Shown here: one piece after another, positions 26,789 to 36,618 of the stretch | How positions within the stretch are numbered: position 1 is the first letter of the stretch | How the letters are laid out: every line of letters begins with the position of its first letter | Assembly (NCBI RefSeq): GCF_000720635.1 | Contig: NZ_JOCF01000074.1 | Location: 1 to 64,000 of the forward strand | Direction: 5' to 3' | DNA: 64,000 nucleotides | DNA from: Streptomyces sp. NRRL WC-3742 | Lineage (GTDB): Bacteria; Actinomycetota; Actinomycetes; Streptomycetales; Streptomycetaceae | Made by a program: the position numbers and the translations under genes | Notes under the pieces: model-generated | What the model saw: only the letters and a program-made list of their open reading frames with translations | Databases searched by the model: none | What the model was told of the DNA's origin: nothing

Positions 26789-28981
26789 TCACACCCCGGC
26801 GGGTTCCTTCGTCACGGGCCGCTGCTGCGCCTCCAGTTCGGCGATCAGCTGCTCGCCCTCCATGTCGACGCGCGGAACGACCTTCTCCAGCCGCTCGGGG
26901 AACCACCAGGCGGCCCTGCCGAACAGGGCCATGGCGGCCGGTACCAGGGCCATCCGCACCACGAAGGCGTCCACCAGCACGCCGATCGCCAGGGCGAAGC
27001 CGATCGGCTGGACGATCGGGTCGTGGCCGAGGACGAAGGCGCCGAACACCGAGACCATGATCAGCGCGGCCGCCGTCACCACCCGGGCGCCGCCCCGCAC
27101 ACCGCCGACGACCGCCTCGCGCGGGGTGGCGCCGTGGACGTACTGCTCCTTCATGCCGGAGACCAGGAACAGTTCGTAGTCCATGGCGAGCCCGAACAGC
27201 ACGCCGATCAGCAGGATCGGCACGAAGCTGACCACCGGCCCGACCTTGGGCACGTCGATGATCCCGTCGAGCCAGCCCCACTGGTAGACGGCGACGACGG
27301 CGCCGAGCGAGGCGGTGATGCTGAGCAGGAAGCCGGCCACGGCCTTGAGCGGGACGAGCACCGAGCGGAAGGCGATGCCCAGGAGCACCACCGCGATGCC
27401 GACGATGACCGCGAGGAACGGCGGCAGGGCCTGGCCGAGCTTGGTGGAGACGTCGATGTTGGCGGCCGTGGTGCCGGTGACGGCGATCTCGGCGCCGGTG
27501 GAGGTCTCGAGCGCGGCGCGCCGGTCGCGGATCTCGTTGACGAGCGCCTTGGTGTCGGCGTGGTCGGGGCCGGTCTGCGGGATGACGGTCACCAGGGCGG
27601 TGCCGCTGGCCCGGTCGACGGCGGGCGGCAGCAGCGTCTTCACGCCGGGCAGGGCCTGGAGCTCGGCCGCGACGCCCTGGACGGCCTGCTCGGGCTGCCC
27701 GTGGCCGTGGGTGTTCACGACGACGACCAGCGGGGCGTTGAAGCCGGGCCCGAAGCTGTCGCTGATCAGGTCGTACGCCTTGCGGGCGTCCGTACTGGTG
27801 GCCTGGGAGCCGGCGCCCGGCAGGCCGAGGTTCAGGCTGGCGGCGGGCACGGCGAGCGTGCCCAGCCCGGCGAGGCCGATGAGCAGGACGGGCAGCGGGC
27901 GGCGGACCACGAAGCGGGCCCAGCGCTCGCCCATGGTGGTCCCGCCGCCGGTGGTCAGCGCCCGCTTCCAGACCGGCAGCCTGTCGAGGGAGCGCCCGGC
28001 GAAGCCGAGGACTGCGGGCAGCAGGGTGATCGCGATCAGGACGGCGACGACGACGGCCCCGGAGGAGGCCAGGCCCATCACGGTCAGGAAGGGGACGCCG
28101 GCGACGGCGAGCCCGGCGAGCGCGACGACCACGGTGAGCCCGGCGAAGACGACGGCGCTGCCGGCGGTCGCGGTGGCGCGGGCGGCGGCCTCCTCGGGCT
28201 CCAGGCCCTCGTGCAGGTGGCGGCGGTGCCGGAAGAGGATGAACAGCGCGTAGTCGATGCCGACGGCGAGGCCGACCATCAGGGCGAGCACCGGTGCGGT
28301 GGTGATGATCTCGAACGGGCCGGTGAGCGCGAGCAGGCCGGCCATCGCCACTGCGACGCCGATCAGCGCGGTCAGCAGCGGCAGCCCGGCGGCGACCAGG
28401 CTGCCCAGGGTGATCACCAGCACGACCCCGGCGACCAGCAGGCCGATCGACTCGCTGCCGCCCTCGACCTTGGCCATCTCCTGGTAGACGTCGCCGCCGT
28501 AGGCGACGTCCAGCCCGGCGGCCTTCGCGGGTTCGGCGGCGGCCTTGACGGCCTCGCGCTGCCGGTCGGTGACGTCGGCGAGCTTGTGGTCGAAGGAGAC
28601 CAGGGCGATGACGACCCGGCCGTCCGGCGAGATCGCGCCGGTGGCGTACGGGTCGGGCACGGCGGCCACGCCCGGGACGGCCGCGATCCTGCCGACCGCT
28701 TCCTTGACGGCCTTGCCCGCCTCGGGGGCGGTGGCTCCTGCGGCCGCAGGGGCGGCGAAGACGACGCGGGCGGAGCCGTGGCCCTGCTCCGGGAAGGCGC
28801 CGGTGATCCTGTCCAGGGTGGCCTGGGCCTCGGTGCCGGGCACCTTGAACTCGGTGCTGGGCTTGTCGGCGAAGGCCCCCGCGGCAGCGCCGACGGCGAT
28901 GAGCACGGCGATCCAGACGGCCAGGACGGCCCGCCTCCGCCGGAAGCAGTAGCGGCCCAATCGGTACAGGTACGTGGCCAT
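26789..28981 (-). CDS. MMPL/RND-family exporter
   Basis: 730 residues from ATG 28981 with GAGAGGT upstream. Two halves each contain one transmembrane helix, a large extracytoplasmic loop and a block of five helices, as in actinobacterial MMPL proteins. GLAVGIDYALFILFRHR and GLAMDYELFLVSGMKEQY are the paired helix-4 signatures with charged residues for proton coupling. It exports lipids or drugs, with the substrate unknown. Divergent TetR and a perfect palindrome in the shared promoter indicate ligand-controlled expression. Confidence 0.94.
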   Translation of the reverse strand: MATYLYRLGRYCFRRRRAVLAVWIAVLIAVGAAAGAFADKPSTEFKVPGTEAQATLDRITGAFPEQGHGSARVVFAAPAAAGATAPEAGKAVKEAVGRIAAVPGVAAVPDPYATGAISPDGRVVIALVSFDHKLADVTDRQREAVKAAAEPAKAAGLDVAYGGDVYQEMAKVEGGSESIGLLVAGVVLVITLGSLVAAGLPLLTALIGVAVAMAGLLALTGPFEIITTAPVLALMVGLAVGIDYALFILFRHRRHLHEGLEPEEAAARATATAGSAVVFAGLTVVVALAGLAVAGVPFLTVMGLASSGAVVVAVLIAITLLPAVLGFAGRSLDRLPVWKRALTTGGGTTMGERWARFVVRRPLPVLLIGLAGLGTLAVPAASLNLGLPGAGSQATSTDARKAYDLISDSFGPGFNAPLVVVVNTHGHGQPEQAVQGVAAELQALPGVKTLLPPAVDRASGTALVTVIPQTGPDHADTKALVNEIRDRRAALETSTGAEIAVTGTTAANIDVSTKLGQALPPFLAVIVGIAVVLLGIAFRSVLVPLKAVAGFLLSITASLGAVVAVYQWGWLDGIIDVPKVGPVVSFVPILLIGVLFGLAMDYELFLVSGMKEQYVHGATPREAVVGGVRGGARVVTAAALIMVSVFGAFVLGHDPIVQPIGFALAIGVLVDAFVVRMALVPAAMALFGRAAWWFPERLEKVVPRVDMEGEQLIAELEAQQRPVTKEPAGV

Positions 28982-29050
28982 GGGTGACCTCTCGCGGCTC
29001 GTTCCTCGGGCAGGCGGACGCCTGGCGCTGGTCTCGGTCAACCACCGTAC

Positions 29051-29080
29051 GCTCAACTTTGTCGAGTGACAAAGTTGAGC
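29051..29080. promoter_or_regulatory. TetR operator between the MMPL and TetR genes
   Basis: Perfect 13-bp arms GCTCAACTTTGTC (29051-29063) and GACAAAGTTGAGC (29068-29080) with the spacer GAGT, placed between divergent starts at 28981 and 29143. Confidence 0.88.
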
Positions 29081-29142
29081 GACCCAATCGGCCGACAGGA
29101 TCGTTTGACGCAGTTGGTCGACCATGGCGATACCCTGGCGCC

Positions 29143-29784
29143 ATGGCACACGTCCCCGCCTCCGAACGCCGCCCACAGCTGGTCCAGGCCGCCATCGAGT
29201 TGATGACCCGCGTGGGGGTCACGGCCGCCAGCACTCGGGCCATCGCGGCCGAACTCGGCGTGGCCCAGGCGACGGTGCACTACACCTTCGGCACCAAGAA
29301 GGACCTCTACCGGGCCGTCGTCGAGCAGGTCACCGCCGACTTCATGGGCGCGGTGCGCGCCTCCTCCCCCGGCGACGGCACCTTCGGCGAGCAGGTCAGT
29401 ACCCTCGTCCACGCCATCTGGGAGGCCGCCACCTGCGCGGACGGGCACTGCATGCTGCTGAGCGAGTTCGGCGCGCTGGCGATGCGCGACGCGGACGTGA
29501 AGGAGATCATGCAGGGCTTCCAGCGCGAGATCGAGGGCACCGCCACCGAGATGCTCACCGCGCTGGCCGAGGCCCACGGCCTGACCCTGGCACTCCCCGC
29601 GAACCTGATCGCCGTCCACTTCCTCAGCGGCTTCGACGGCCTGACCGCCCGCCACCTCACACTGCGCAGCACCGACGACGAGCCGGACCCCGAGACCCTG
29701 CGCGGACTGGAACTGCTCGTCGCCACGACCGTCGGACTCTGCCTGGGCGAGCCCGCGGTCGGCCGGCCGCACCCCGTCAGCTGA
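29143..29784 (+). CDS. TetR-family repressor of the divergent exporter
   Basis: 213 residues from ATG 29143. The N-terminal HTH is RRPQLVQAAIELMTRVGVTAASTRAIAAELGVAQATVHYTFGTKKDLYRAVV. The C-terminal ligand domain is helical. Divergence from the MMPL gene and the 30-bp palindrome between them support local repression of both genes, released by an exported compound. The 3' end overlaps the convergent oxyR gene by 8 bp. Confidence 0.92.
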   Translation: MAHVPASERRPQLVQAAIELMTRVGVTAASTRAIAAELGVAQATVHYTFGTKKDLYRAVVEQVTADFMGAVRASSPGDGTFGEQVSTLVHAIWEAATCADGHCMLLSEFGALAMRDADVKEIMQGFQREIEGTATEMLTALAEAHGLTLALPANLIAVHFLSGFDGLTARHLTLRSTDDEPDPETLRGLELLVATTVGLCLGEPAVGRPHPVS

Positions 29785-30727
29785 CGATCCGCACCGGCAG
29801 CTCCGCCAGCACCTCCCGCAGCGCCGCAGCGAACCACTCGTACTCGGCGCTGCGCGCCGACCCCGGCCGGGTGGCCAGCCCGATCCGCCGGCCCGGCGCC
29901 GGGCCGGCGAAGCGCACGGCGGCCAGCCGGTCGGTGCGCCCCGCCTCGACGTCCAGCGCGGTGGCCGGGAGCAGCGTCACCCCGAGCCCCCCGGCGACGA
30001 GCTGGACGAGCGTGGACAGCCCCGCCGCCCGGGTGGTGGAGCCCCCCGGGTCGGCGCCCACCTCGCGGCAGATGTCCAGCGCCTGGTCGCGCAGGCAGTG
30101 CCCCTCCTCGAGCAGCAGCACCTCCAGGTCGAGCAGCACGTCGCGCGGCACGTCGATCCGCCCGGCCAGCGGGTGCCCGGGCGGGGTGACCAGCACGAAG
30201 TCCTCGTCGAACAGCGGGATGTCCCGGGTCGGCGAGCTGCCGCCGGCCGGCAGCGCGAGCAGCAGCACGTCGAGTCGCCCGGAGGCCAGGCCCTCGAGCA
30301 GCGAGGGGGTGCGCTCCTCGTGGACGTGCAGCTCCAGTTCCTTGAAGCGGTCGCGGACCAGCCGCAGCACGGTGGGCAGCAGGTAGGGCGCCACCGTCGG
30401 GATGACACCCAGGTGCAGCGGCCCGGTGAACGGCCGGCGGGCGGCCTCGACCTCCTCGGTGAGCGCCTGCAGCGAGGCCAGCACCCGGCGCGCGTGAACG
30501 CGCACGCGCTCCCCCAGAGGGGTGACGATCACCTTGCGCGTCGTACGCTCGATGAGCTGCGCCCCGAGCGACTCCTCCAGGGCGGCGACGGCCCCCGACA
30601 GCGCGGGCTGGCTGGTCCCGGTGGCCGCGGCGGCCTCCCGGAAGTGCCGGTGCTCGGCGACGGCGACGAAGGCCCGCAGCTGGGCGACGGTGGGCGTGCG
30701 CGGGGAGCGGACTGTGGCGCTCGCCAC
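29777..30727 (-). CDS. oxyR: Peroxide-sensing LysR-family activator OxyR
   Basis: 316 residues from GTG 30727. LysR winged helix at residues 13-72 (TVAQLRAFVAVAEHRHFREAAAATGTSQPALSGAVAALEESLG). The sensor domain has Cys211 and Cys220 in GHCLRDQALDIC, the same nine-residue spacing as the redox pair Cys199/Cys208 of E. coli OxyR. H2O2 links them and the protein then activates its targets. The divergent gene is ahpC, so control of ahpCD is expected. Confidence 0.95.
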   Translation of the reverse strand: MASATVRSPRTPTVAQLRAFVAVAEHRHFREAAAATGTSQPALSGAVAALEESLGAQLIERTTRKVIVTPLGERVRVHARRVLASLQALTEEVEAARRPFTGPLHLGVIPTVAPYLLPTVLRLVRDRFKELELHVHEERTPSLLEGLASGRLDVLLLALPAGGSSPTRDIPLFDEDFVLVTPPGHPLAGRIDVPRDVLLDLEVLLLEEGHCLRDQALDICREVGADPGGSTTRAAGLSTLVQLVAGGLGVTLLPATALDVEAGRTDRLAAVRFAGPAPGRRIGLATRPGSARSAEYEWFAAALREVLAELPVRIVS

Positions 30728-30918
30728 AGGCCCGTCGTGTTTGGCCGCGGAGCCCCTGCGGGCGCCCGGGCGCGACGTGGACGATTCGGTACTGATAACA
30801 ACCTCCGATCAGACACATCCAGGGTAGCGATTTCCCTGATCAGTCCACGATGTGGAAATGTGGAACGCGTCCGGAATCCGGACAAATTTCCCTCAGTCTC
30901 ACCTCAGGAGAAGCGCAC
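30728..30918. promoter_or_regulatory. oxyR-ahpC divergent promoter region
   Basis: 191 bp that should hold both promoters and OxyR sites. It is AT-richer than its flanks (ACTGATAACAACC near 30790) and has GATCAG repeated at 30808 and 30838. No exact OxyR consensus could be fixed by eye. Confidence 0.4.
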
Positions 30919-31470
30919 GTGCTCACGATCGGTGACAAGTTCCCCGAGTTCGACCTCAAGGCTTGTGTCGACCTGGATGCCGCGAGCGCCTTCGCCGACA
31001 TCAACCACAAGTCCTACGAGGGCAAGTGGAAGGTCGTCTTCTTCTGGCCGATGGACTTCACCTTCGTCTGCCCGACCGAGATCGCCGCGTTCGGCAAGCT
31101 GAACGACGAGTTCGCCGACCGCGACGCCCAGATCCTCGGCGTCTCCGGCGACTCCGAGTTCGTGCACCACGCCTGGCGCAAGGACCACAAGGACCTGCGC
31201 GACCTGCCCTTCCCGATGCTGGCCGACATCAAGCACGACCTGATGCGCGACTGCGGCGTCGAGAACGAGGACGGCACCGCCCAGCGCGCCGTGTTCATCG
31301 TCGACCCGAACAACGAGATCCAGTTCGTCATGGTGACCGCCGGCTCCGTCGGCCGTAACCCCAAGGAGGTCCTGCGGGTGCTGGACGCCCTGCAGACCGA
31401 CGAGCTGTGCCCCTGCAACTGGAACAAGGGCGAGGACACCCTCGACGCCGAGTCCCTGCTGGCCGGCTGA
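30919..31470 (+). CDS. ahpC: Alkyl hydroperoxide reductase AhpC (2-Cys peroxiredoxin)
   Basis: 183 residues from GTG 30919 with AGGAG eight bases upstream. Peroxidatic Cys51 lies in FTFVCPTE, and the resolving cysteine is in ELCPCNW near the end (Cys164 or Cys166), as in the actinobacterial AhpC that works with AhpD. It reduces H2O2, organic peroxides and peroxynitrite. It is the first gene of ahpCD, three bases before ahpD, under likely OxyR control. Confidence 0.97.
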   Translation: MLTIGDKFPEFDLKACVDLDAASAFADINHKSYEGKWKVVFFWPMDFTFVCPTEIAAFGKLNDEFADRDAQILGVSGDSEFVHHAWRKDHKDLRDLPFPMLADIKHDLMRDCGVENEDGTAQRAVFIVDPNNEIQFVMVTAGSVGRNPKEVLRVLDALQTDELCPCNWNKGEDTLDAESLLAG

Positions 31471-31473
31471 CCC

Positions 31474-32016
31474 ATGGCCCTCGACGACCTGAAGGCCGCC
31501 CTCCCGGACTACGCCAAGGACCTCAAGCTCAACCTGGGCTCGGTCATCGGCAACTCCGACCTCCCCGCCCAGCAGCTCTGGGGCACCGTGCTCTCCTGCG
31601 CGATGGCCACCCGCAGCCCCGGCCTGCTCCGCGAGCTGGAGCCCGAGGCCAAGGCCAACCTCTCCCCGGAGGCGTACACCGCCGCCAAGGGCGCGGCCGC
31701 GATCATGGGGATGAACAACGTCTACTACCGGACGCTGCACCTGCTCTCCGACAAGGAGTACAGCACGATGCGGGCCGGTCTGCGGATGAACATCATCGGC
31801 ACCCCGGGCGTCGAGAAGATCGACTTCGAGCTGTGGTGCTTCGCCGTCTCGGCCATCAACGGCTGCGGCCAGTGCCTCGACTCCCACGAGGCCGTGCTGC
31901 GCAAGGCCGGGGTCGACCGCGAGGTCGTCCAGGCGTCGGTCAAGATCGCCTCCGTGCTGCAGGCCGTGGCGAGCGTCCTCGACTCCGAGGCCGCGCTGGC
32001 CTCCATCGACGCCTGA
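31474..32016 (+). CDS. ahpD: Alkyl hydroperoxidase AhpD
   Basis: 180 residues from ATG 31474. The active-site CGQC (Cys131, Cys134) and His138 with Glu119 upstream match Mycobacterium tuberculosis AhpD, which recycles AhpC through lipoylated proteins and has weak peroxidase activity of its own. Overall all-helical CMD-like sequence with the usual length. It ends at a strong hairpin. Confidence 0.96.
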   Translation: MALDDLKAALPDYAKDLKLNLGSVIGNSDLPAQQLWGTVLSCAMATRSPGLLRELEPEAKANLSPEAYTAAKGAAAIMGMNNVYYRTLHLLSDKEYSTMRAGLRMNIIGTPGVEKIDFELWCFAVSAINGCGQCLDSHEAVLRKAGVDREVVQASVKIASVLQAVASVLDSEAALASIDA

Positions 32017-32044
32017 CGCACCCGCACCACCCCGCGGTCCACGC

Positions 32045-32089
32045 GCGAAGGGCCCCGCCCGGACACCACGTCCGGGCGGGGCCCTTCGC
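32045..32089. terminator. 19-bp bidirectional hairpin after ahpCD
   Basis: Perfect arms at 32045-32063 and 32071-32089, loop CACCACG, between convergent ahpD and the AI-2E-family gene. Confidence 0.9.
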
Positions 32090-32117
32090 CGTACCGTGCC
32101 GACTGCTCCGTCGCCGG

Positions 32118-33728
32118 CTACTCCGTCGCGGGCTGCACCTGAGGGTGCGGATGCGGCTCCGGGTGCCTCTCGGGTTCATGGTGCTTCACGGGCTCGTGGT
32201 GCTTCACGGGCTCGTGGTGCTCCTCGGGCTGGGGCTGCGGGGCCGCGGCGGTGCGCTCGGCGGCCTCCCGGGCGGCCTCCAGCGCGGTGAAGACGGCCTG
32301 CCCGGCCTCGTTGCGCCGCCGCAGGTGGCCGATCACGGTGTTGGTCACCGCGATCAGCGGGACGGCGACCACCGCGCCCCCGATCCCGCCGACGATGCCG
32401 CCGGCCGCGACGCCCAGCACCACGCCCAGCGGGTGCACCCGCACGGCCCGTCCGAGGATCAGCGGCTGCAGGATGTGGCTCTCCACCTGCATCACCACGA
32501 TCAGCACCACCAGCACCATCAACGCCGTCCACGGCCCCTGGGTGACCAGCGCGATCAGCACCGCGACGGTGCCGGTGACCAGGGCGCCGACCAGCGGCAC
32601 GAAGGCGCCCAGGAAGATGATCACGGCCATCGGCATCGCCAGCGGCACGCCCAGCGCGTCCACGCCGACGCCGATGCAGACCGCGTCGATGAAGGCCACG
32701 CAGACCGTCCCGCGCACGTACGCGGTGAGCGTCGCCCACGCCTTCGGCCCGGCCCCGGCCATCGCGAAGCGGGACTGGCGGGGCAGGCAGCGCAGCGCCC
32801 AGTTCCAGATCTTCGCGCCGTCGTAGAGGAAGAAGAAGGTGGTGAAGAAGGTCATCATCAGCGCGGTCAGCACCTCGACGGCGATCTGCGCCCCGGTGAT
32901 GGAGACCGAGGTGAGCTGATCCGTGTTGGTGGTGATCGCCCCGGTGATCTGGTTGGCGAAGTCGGTGATCTGCTGGTGGGTCAGGTGGAACGGCCCGTCG
33001 ATCAGCCAGTCCCGCATCTGGTCGACACCGGTCTTCACCTTGGTGGTGACGGTGCCCACGTTGTCCGTCACCTGCCAGACGACGAACCAGCCGACCAGCC
33101 CGATCCCGGCCAGACCGCTCAGGAACACCCCGCCCGCCGCCAGGGCGCGCGGCACCCCGCGCCGGCGCAGCCAGGAGACCGAGGGCTCCAGCAGCGCGGT
33201 GATCAGCAGGGAGGCCAGCATCGACAGCGCGACCAGCCGCAGCATGTCGACGACGTAGAAGACGACGTAGAGCGCGGCGCCGAGCAGCAGCAGCCGCCAG
33301 GTCGACTCGGCGGCCACCCGCAACCCCCAGGGCACCGCCTCGGCGGGGGTCGCCGGCCGGCCCGGGTGGTACTCGCGCCCGAGGGTGGCCTGCGCGGGCG
33401 GCGCGGTGGCCACGGCGACGGGCCTGGGCGCCGCGGCCGCCCCCGCCGTCGGCACGGCGGGCAGCGGCGCGGGCGCGGCCGGCGCGGGCTGCGGCACCGC
33501 GACGGCCCCGGATGCTGAGGAGACCGAGGAGGCCGAGAGCGCAGGAGAGGCCGAGGGGGCCTGGTCGATGTGCGGTTCCGCCGCCGTTCCGGCCGCGTCG
33601 GCGGCGGCGAGTTCGTGCGGTTCGGCCGCCATCGCGGCGCGCCGGCGCCGTTCGATCACGGCGGCCGCGCTCGCGACCACGGCCATGCCCTTGGCCACGG
33701 CCTTGAAAGCCTTTCCGCCCCGCGCCAT
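32118..33728 (-). CDS. AI-2E/PerM-family transmembrane protein with His-rich tail
   Basis: 536 residues from ATG 33728. An Ala/Pro-rich cytoplasmic N-terminus of about 130 residues precedes the PerM domain of eight helices (LLLLGAALYVVFYVVDMLRLVALSMLASLLITALLEP, and the glycine-rich VAAGGIVGGIGGAVVAVPLIAV near the end). PerM proteins are permeases of varied substrates, and AI-2 export is shown only for a few. The last 40 residues are unusual: HHEPVKHHEPVKHHEPERHPEPHPHP, which may bind metal. The tail is encoded by an 18-bp tandem repeat near 32181-32222. Confidence 0.87.
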   Translation of the reverse strand: MARGGKAFKAVAKGMAVVASAAAVIERRRRAAMAAEPHELAAADAAGTAAEPHIDQAPSASPALSASSVSSASGAVAVPQPAPAAPAPLPAVPTAGAAAAPRPVAVATAPPAQATLGREYHPGRPATPAEAVPWGLRVAAESTWRLLLLGAALYVVFYVVDMLRLVALSMLASLLITALLEPSVSWLRRRGVPRALAAGGVFLSGLAGIGLVGWFVVWQVTDNVGTVTTKVKTGVDQMRDWLIDGPFHLTHQQITDFANQITGAITTNTDQLTSVSITGAQIAVEVLTALMMTFFTTFFFLYDGAKIWNWALRCLPRQSRFAMAGAGPKAWATLTAYVRGTVCVAFIDAVCIGVGVDALGVPLAMPMAVIIFLGAFVPLVGALVTGTVAVLIALVTQGPWTALMVLVVLIVVMQVESHILQPLILGRAVRVHPLGVVLGVAAGGIVGGIGGAVVAVPLIAVTNTVIGHLRRRNEAGQAVFTALEAAREAAERTAAAPQPQPEEHHEPVKHHEPVKHHEPERHPEPHPHPQVQPATE

Positions 33729-34128
33729 CCTCGTGCCCACCGCTTCCCTGCCGCTCCCTCCCGCCCACGGCGGGACGCCGTGGGTCCCGCCACGGCCGTC
33801 AGGGATGACGCTACCGGGCGTGGGGGCGGCCGGTCCGCCCCACAGCGCGTTCGACTCGATCCACTCATTCGAAAAAAGTGGACAAATACCTATGTTCCAA
33901 CCGTTTCGGACGGAAACCTCCGGGGAGGACTCCGAACGGGGAGCCCTACCGGCAGCGGATCGAGAGCCAACCGCCGGCGGACCGGCCGCGCGGGGAGCAC
34001 CAGGACCCCTCCCCGCGCGCCGCGTCCGCACCCCTCGGGGACCGGCGGCAGCCGGAACGGCGACGGCCCCCGGTCGGCCCGTCACGCGGACGGGTCGGCC
34101 GGGGGCCGTCGGAAAGAGCGGGGGCTCC

Positions 34129-34854
34129 TTAGTACCAGCTGTGGCTCTGCCAGAACGACCAGGCGCCGCAGGGGCTGCCGTAGCGGCTGTTCATGTAGCC
34201 GAGGCCCCACTTGATCTGGGTGGCGGGGTTGGTGCGCCAGTCGGCACCGGCGGAGGCCATCTTGGAGCCGGGCAGCGCCTGGACCAGGCCGTACGCGCCG
34301 GAGCCCTTGTTCGTCGCGGTGTAGTCCCAGCCGCTCTCGCGCTTCACGATGTTGCTGAAGCACTGGAACTGGGCGTCGTCGCCGACGATCTGGCGGGCGA
34401 TGTCCTGGACGGAACCCGGGCTGACCGAGACCGGGGGCGCGCTGTCGGTGGCGGTCAGCGCCGACCGGGCCTTGGACCGGTTGGCGGCCTCGGCCTTGCG
34501 GGCGTCGTCCGCGGCCTTGGCGTCGGCGTCGGCCTTCGCCTGGGCAGCGGCCTTCGCCTGGGCGTCCGCGGCGGCCTTCTGGCGCGCGGCCTCCTCGGCG
34601 GCCTTCTGCTCGGCGGCGGCCTTGACGGCGGCGTCGGCGGAAGCCTGCTGGGCGGTCGCCTGCTGACCGATGTTGTCGCTGATGGTCTGCGCCTGGGCGC
34701 CAGAGGGGACTTCGGCAAGCAGGGTCGCGCCGGCGACGTCGACCGTCTGCGTGGTCTTGCCCTCGCTGCCCGAGGCCATGCCCACGACGGCACCGACTGC
34801 GGTGACGGCGGTGGCAGAGGCCACAGCGACTCCCCGGACCGAGATCCGAGTCAC
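34129..34854 (-). CDS. Secreted SLT/transglycosylase-domain protein
   Basis: 241 residues from GTG 34854 with GGAAGG seven bases upstream. A signal peptide (VTRISVRGVAVASATAVTAVGAVVGMASG) is followed by a long Ala/Lys/Glu coiled region (about residues 55-130). The C-terminal catalytic domain has FSNIVKRESGWDYTATN with the likely catalytic Glu, then GAYGLVQALPGSKM and GLGYMNSRYGSPCGAWSFWQ, as in Streptomyces resuscitation/germination-type muralytic enzymes. It should cleave peptidoglycan. Confidence 0.88.
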   Translation of the reverse strand: MTRISVRGVAVASATAVTAVGAVVGMASGSEGKTTQTVDVAGATLLAEVPSGAQAQTISDNIGQQATAQQASADAAVKAAAEQKAAEEAARQKAAADAQAKAAAQAKADADAKAADDARKAEAANRSKARSALTATDSAPPVSVSPGSVQDIARQIVGDDAQFQCFSNIVKRESGWDYTATNKGSGAYGLVQALPGSKMASAGADWRTNPATQIKWGLGYMNSRYGSPCGAWSFWQSHSWY

Positions 34855-35283
34855 ATGGATTCCTTCCAGCATCGCCCACGCGTGACCGTACGGGCGCAAG
34901 ATGCCCCTGAACACGGACCTCCGCACGGTGCTCTGGTCACGGGAGGTGCTGGCCCGGCGTCCGGTCGAGATGAGGCGACCGAGCGTTTGGATCGGGCGGC
35001 GTACGGCCCATCGGTCTTCAATTGTGTGTCCACCGACCGGAGTTGGCGGACCATCCGGGGCCTGACCCCCGATACTCGGAGGCCCTGCCGCGCCGTACGC
35101 GGGGCCTGACAGAACCCTCACCATGCCGCAAGCGACGGTGTCGACGCAATTCCCGCCCGCGTGGCGCATGTCACATTCACCGTGACGTCACAGGCGCACG
35201 GGAAGCGGGGCCCGCTCCCTCAGAAGCGGGCCCCGCGCGGCCAGTTGACCGTATTGTCCGACTATGCCCCGATCAGGGGCGGA
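34855..35283. other. 429-bp leader/intergenic region between the SLT-protein and PIN-PhoH genes
   Basis: It holds the hairpin at 35205-35236 and the long 5' leader of the SLT-domain gene. Muralytic genes of Streptomyces can carry a c-di-AMP (ydaO) riboswitch. I searched by eye for its conserved core and did not find it. Confidence 0.4.
35205..35236 (-). terminator. Hairpin downstream of the PIN-PhoH gene
   Basis: 12-bp arms GCGGGGCCCGCT (35205-35216) and AGCGGGCCCCGC (35225-35236) with an 8-base loop, about 48 bp after the stop. Confidence 0.8.
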
Positions 35284-36618
35284 TCACGGCTGGATGTCCT
35301 CCAGCATCTCCGTGACCAGCGCCGCGATCGGCGAACGCTCCGAGCGCGTGAGCGTGATGTGAGCGAAGAGCGGATGCCCCTTCAACTTCTCCACCACCGC
35401 CACCACGCCGTCGTACCGGCCCACCCGAAGGTTGTCCCGCTGCGCCACGTCGTGGGTGAGCACCACCCGCGAGTTCTGGCCGATCCGGGACAGCACCGTC
35501 AGCAGGACGTTGCGTTCCAGCGACTGCGCCTCGTCCACGATCACGAAGGCGTCGTGCAGCGAGCGCCCGCGGATGTGGGTGAGCGGCAGCACCTCCAGCA
35601 TCCCGCGGGAGATGACCTCCTCGATCACGTCCGGCGTGGTCACCGCGGAGAGGGTGTCGAACACCGCCTGGGCCCAGGGGCCCATCTTCTCCGCCTCGCT
35701 GCCCGGGAGGTAGCCCAGTTCCTGCCCGCCCACCGCGTACAGCGGCCGGAAGACCATCACCTTGCGGTGCTGGCCCCGCTCCAGGACCGCTTCCAGGCCC
35801 GCGCACAGCGCCAGCGCCGACTTCCCGGTGCCGGCCCGGCCGCCCATCGAGACGATGCCGATCTCCGGGTCCAGCAGGAGGTCCAGCGCGACCCTCTGCT
35901 CGGCGCTGCGTCCCCGCAGCCCGAACGCCTCGCGCTCCCCCCGCACCAGCCGCACCCGCCCGTCACCGGTGACCCGGCCCAGCGCCCGGCCGCGCTCCGA
36001 GGTGAGCACCAGGCCCGTGTGGACGGGCAGTTCGCCGGCGCCGTCGATGTCCACCGAGGCGTCGTGACCGGCACCGAACAGCGCGTCCACCTGGTCCGCC
36101 GGGACGTGCAGCTCGGACATGCCCGTCCAGCCCGAGGTGATCGCCAACTCGGCCCGGTACTCCTCGGCGAGCAGGCCCACCGAGCTGGCCTTGATCCGCA
36201 GCGGGAGGTCCTTGGAGACCACCGTGACGTCGTAGCCCTCGGCCTGCAGGTTGCGGGCGACGGCCAGGATGCGGGCGTCGGCCTCACCTCCACCGGCGCG
36301 GTAACCGGCCGGCAGTATCGACAGGTCGGAGTGGTTGAGCTCGACGCGGATCGTGCCGCCCAGCTCCCCCACCGGGATCGGCTCGTCGAGCCGGCCGAAG
36401 CGGATGCGGTAGTCGTCGAGCAGGCGCAGCGCCTGCCGGGCGAAGTACCCCAGCTCCGGGTGGTGTCGCTTGTCCTCCAGCTCGGTGACCACCACCACGG
36501 GGAGCACGACCTCGTGCTCCTCGAAGCGGGTCATGGCGAGAGGGTCCGCCAGGAGCACGCTGGTGTCGAGAACGTACGTGCGCCGGTCTGGTGTCCGGCG
36601 GCTCTTGGAACTGACCAC
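35284..36618 (-). CDS. PIN domain - PhoH ATPase (PhoH2-type)
   Basis: 444 residues from GTG 36618 with GGAGG upstream. The N-terminal PIN ribonuclease domain has [21 protein letters not shown] and [10 protein letters not shown] with the acidic metal ligands. The C-terminal PhoH P-loop ATPase has [12 protein letters not shown] (Walker A) and [10 protein letters not shown] (Walker B). Related mycobacterial PhoH2 unwinds and cleaves RNA. The gene lies next to the cis-prenyltransferase gene, a common Streptomyces neighbourhood. Confidence 0.94.
   Translation of the reverse strand: MVSSKSRRTPDRRTYVLDTSVLLADPLAMTRFEEHEVVLPVVVVTELEDKRHHPELGYFARQALRLLDDYRIRFGRLDEPIPVGELGGTIRVELNHSDLSILPAGYRAGGGEADARILAVARNLQAEGYDVTVVSKDLPLRIKASSVGLLAEEYRAELAITSGWTGMSELHVPADQVDALFGAGHDASVDIDGAGELPVHTGLVLTSERGRALGRVTGDGRVRLVRGEREAFGLRGRSAEQRVALDLLLDPEIGIVSMGGRAGTGKSALALCAGLEAVLERGQHRKVMVFRPLYAVGGQELGYLPGSEAEKMGPWAQAVFDTLSAVTTPDVIEEVISRGMLEVLPLTHIRGRSLHDAFVIVDEAQSLERNVLLTVLSRIGQNSRVVLTHDVAQRDNLRVGRYDGVVAVVEKLKGHPLFAHITLTRSERSPIAALVTEMLEDIQP

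Noticed and set aside
25905..29243. Long minus-strand open frame of about 1,100 codons across the PP2C and MMPL genes
   Set aside because: The amino-acid pattern is Arg/Gly/Pro-rich shadow coding, while the other frames encode clear PP2C and MMPL domains.
34855..35283. c-di-AMP (ydaO) riboswitch in the leader of the SLT-domain gene
   Set aside because: Expected from related muralytic genes, but the conserved core could not be found by eye. A covariance-model search would decide.
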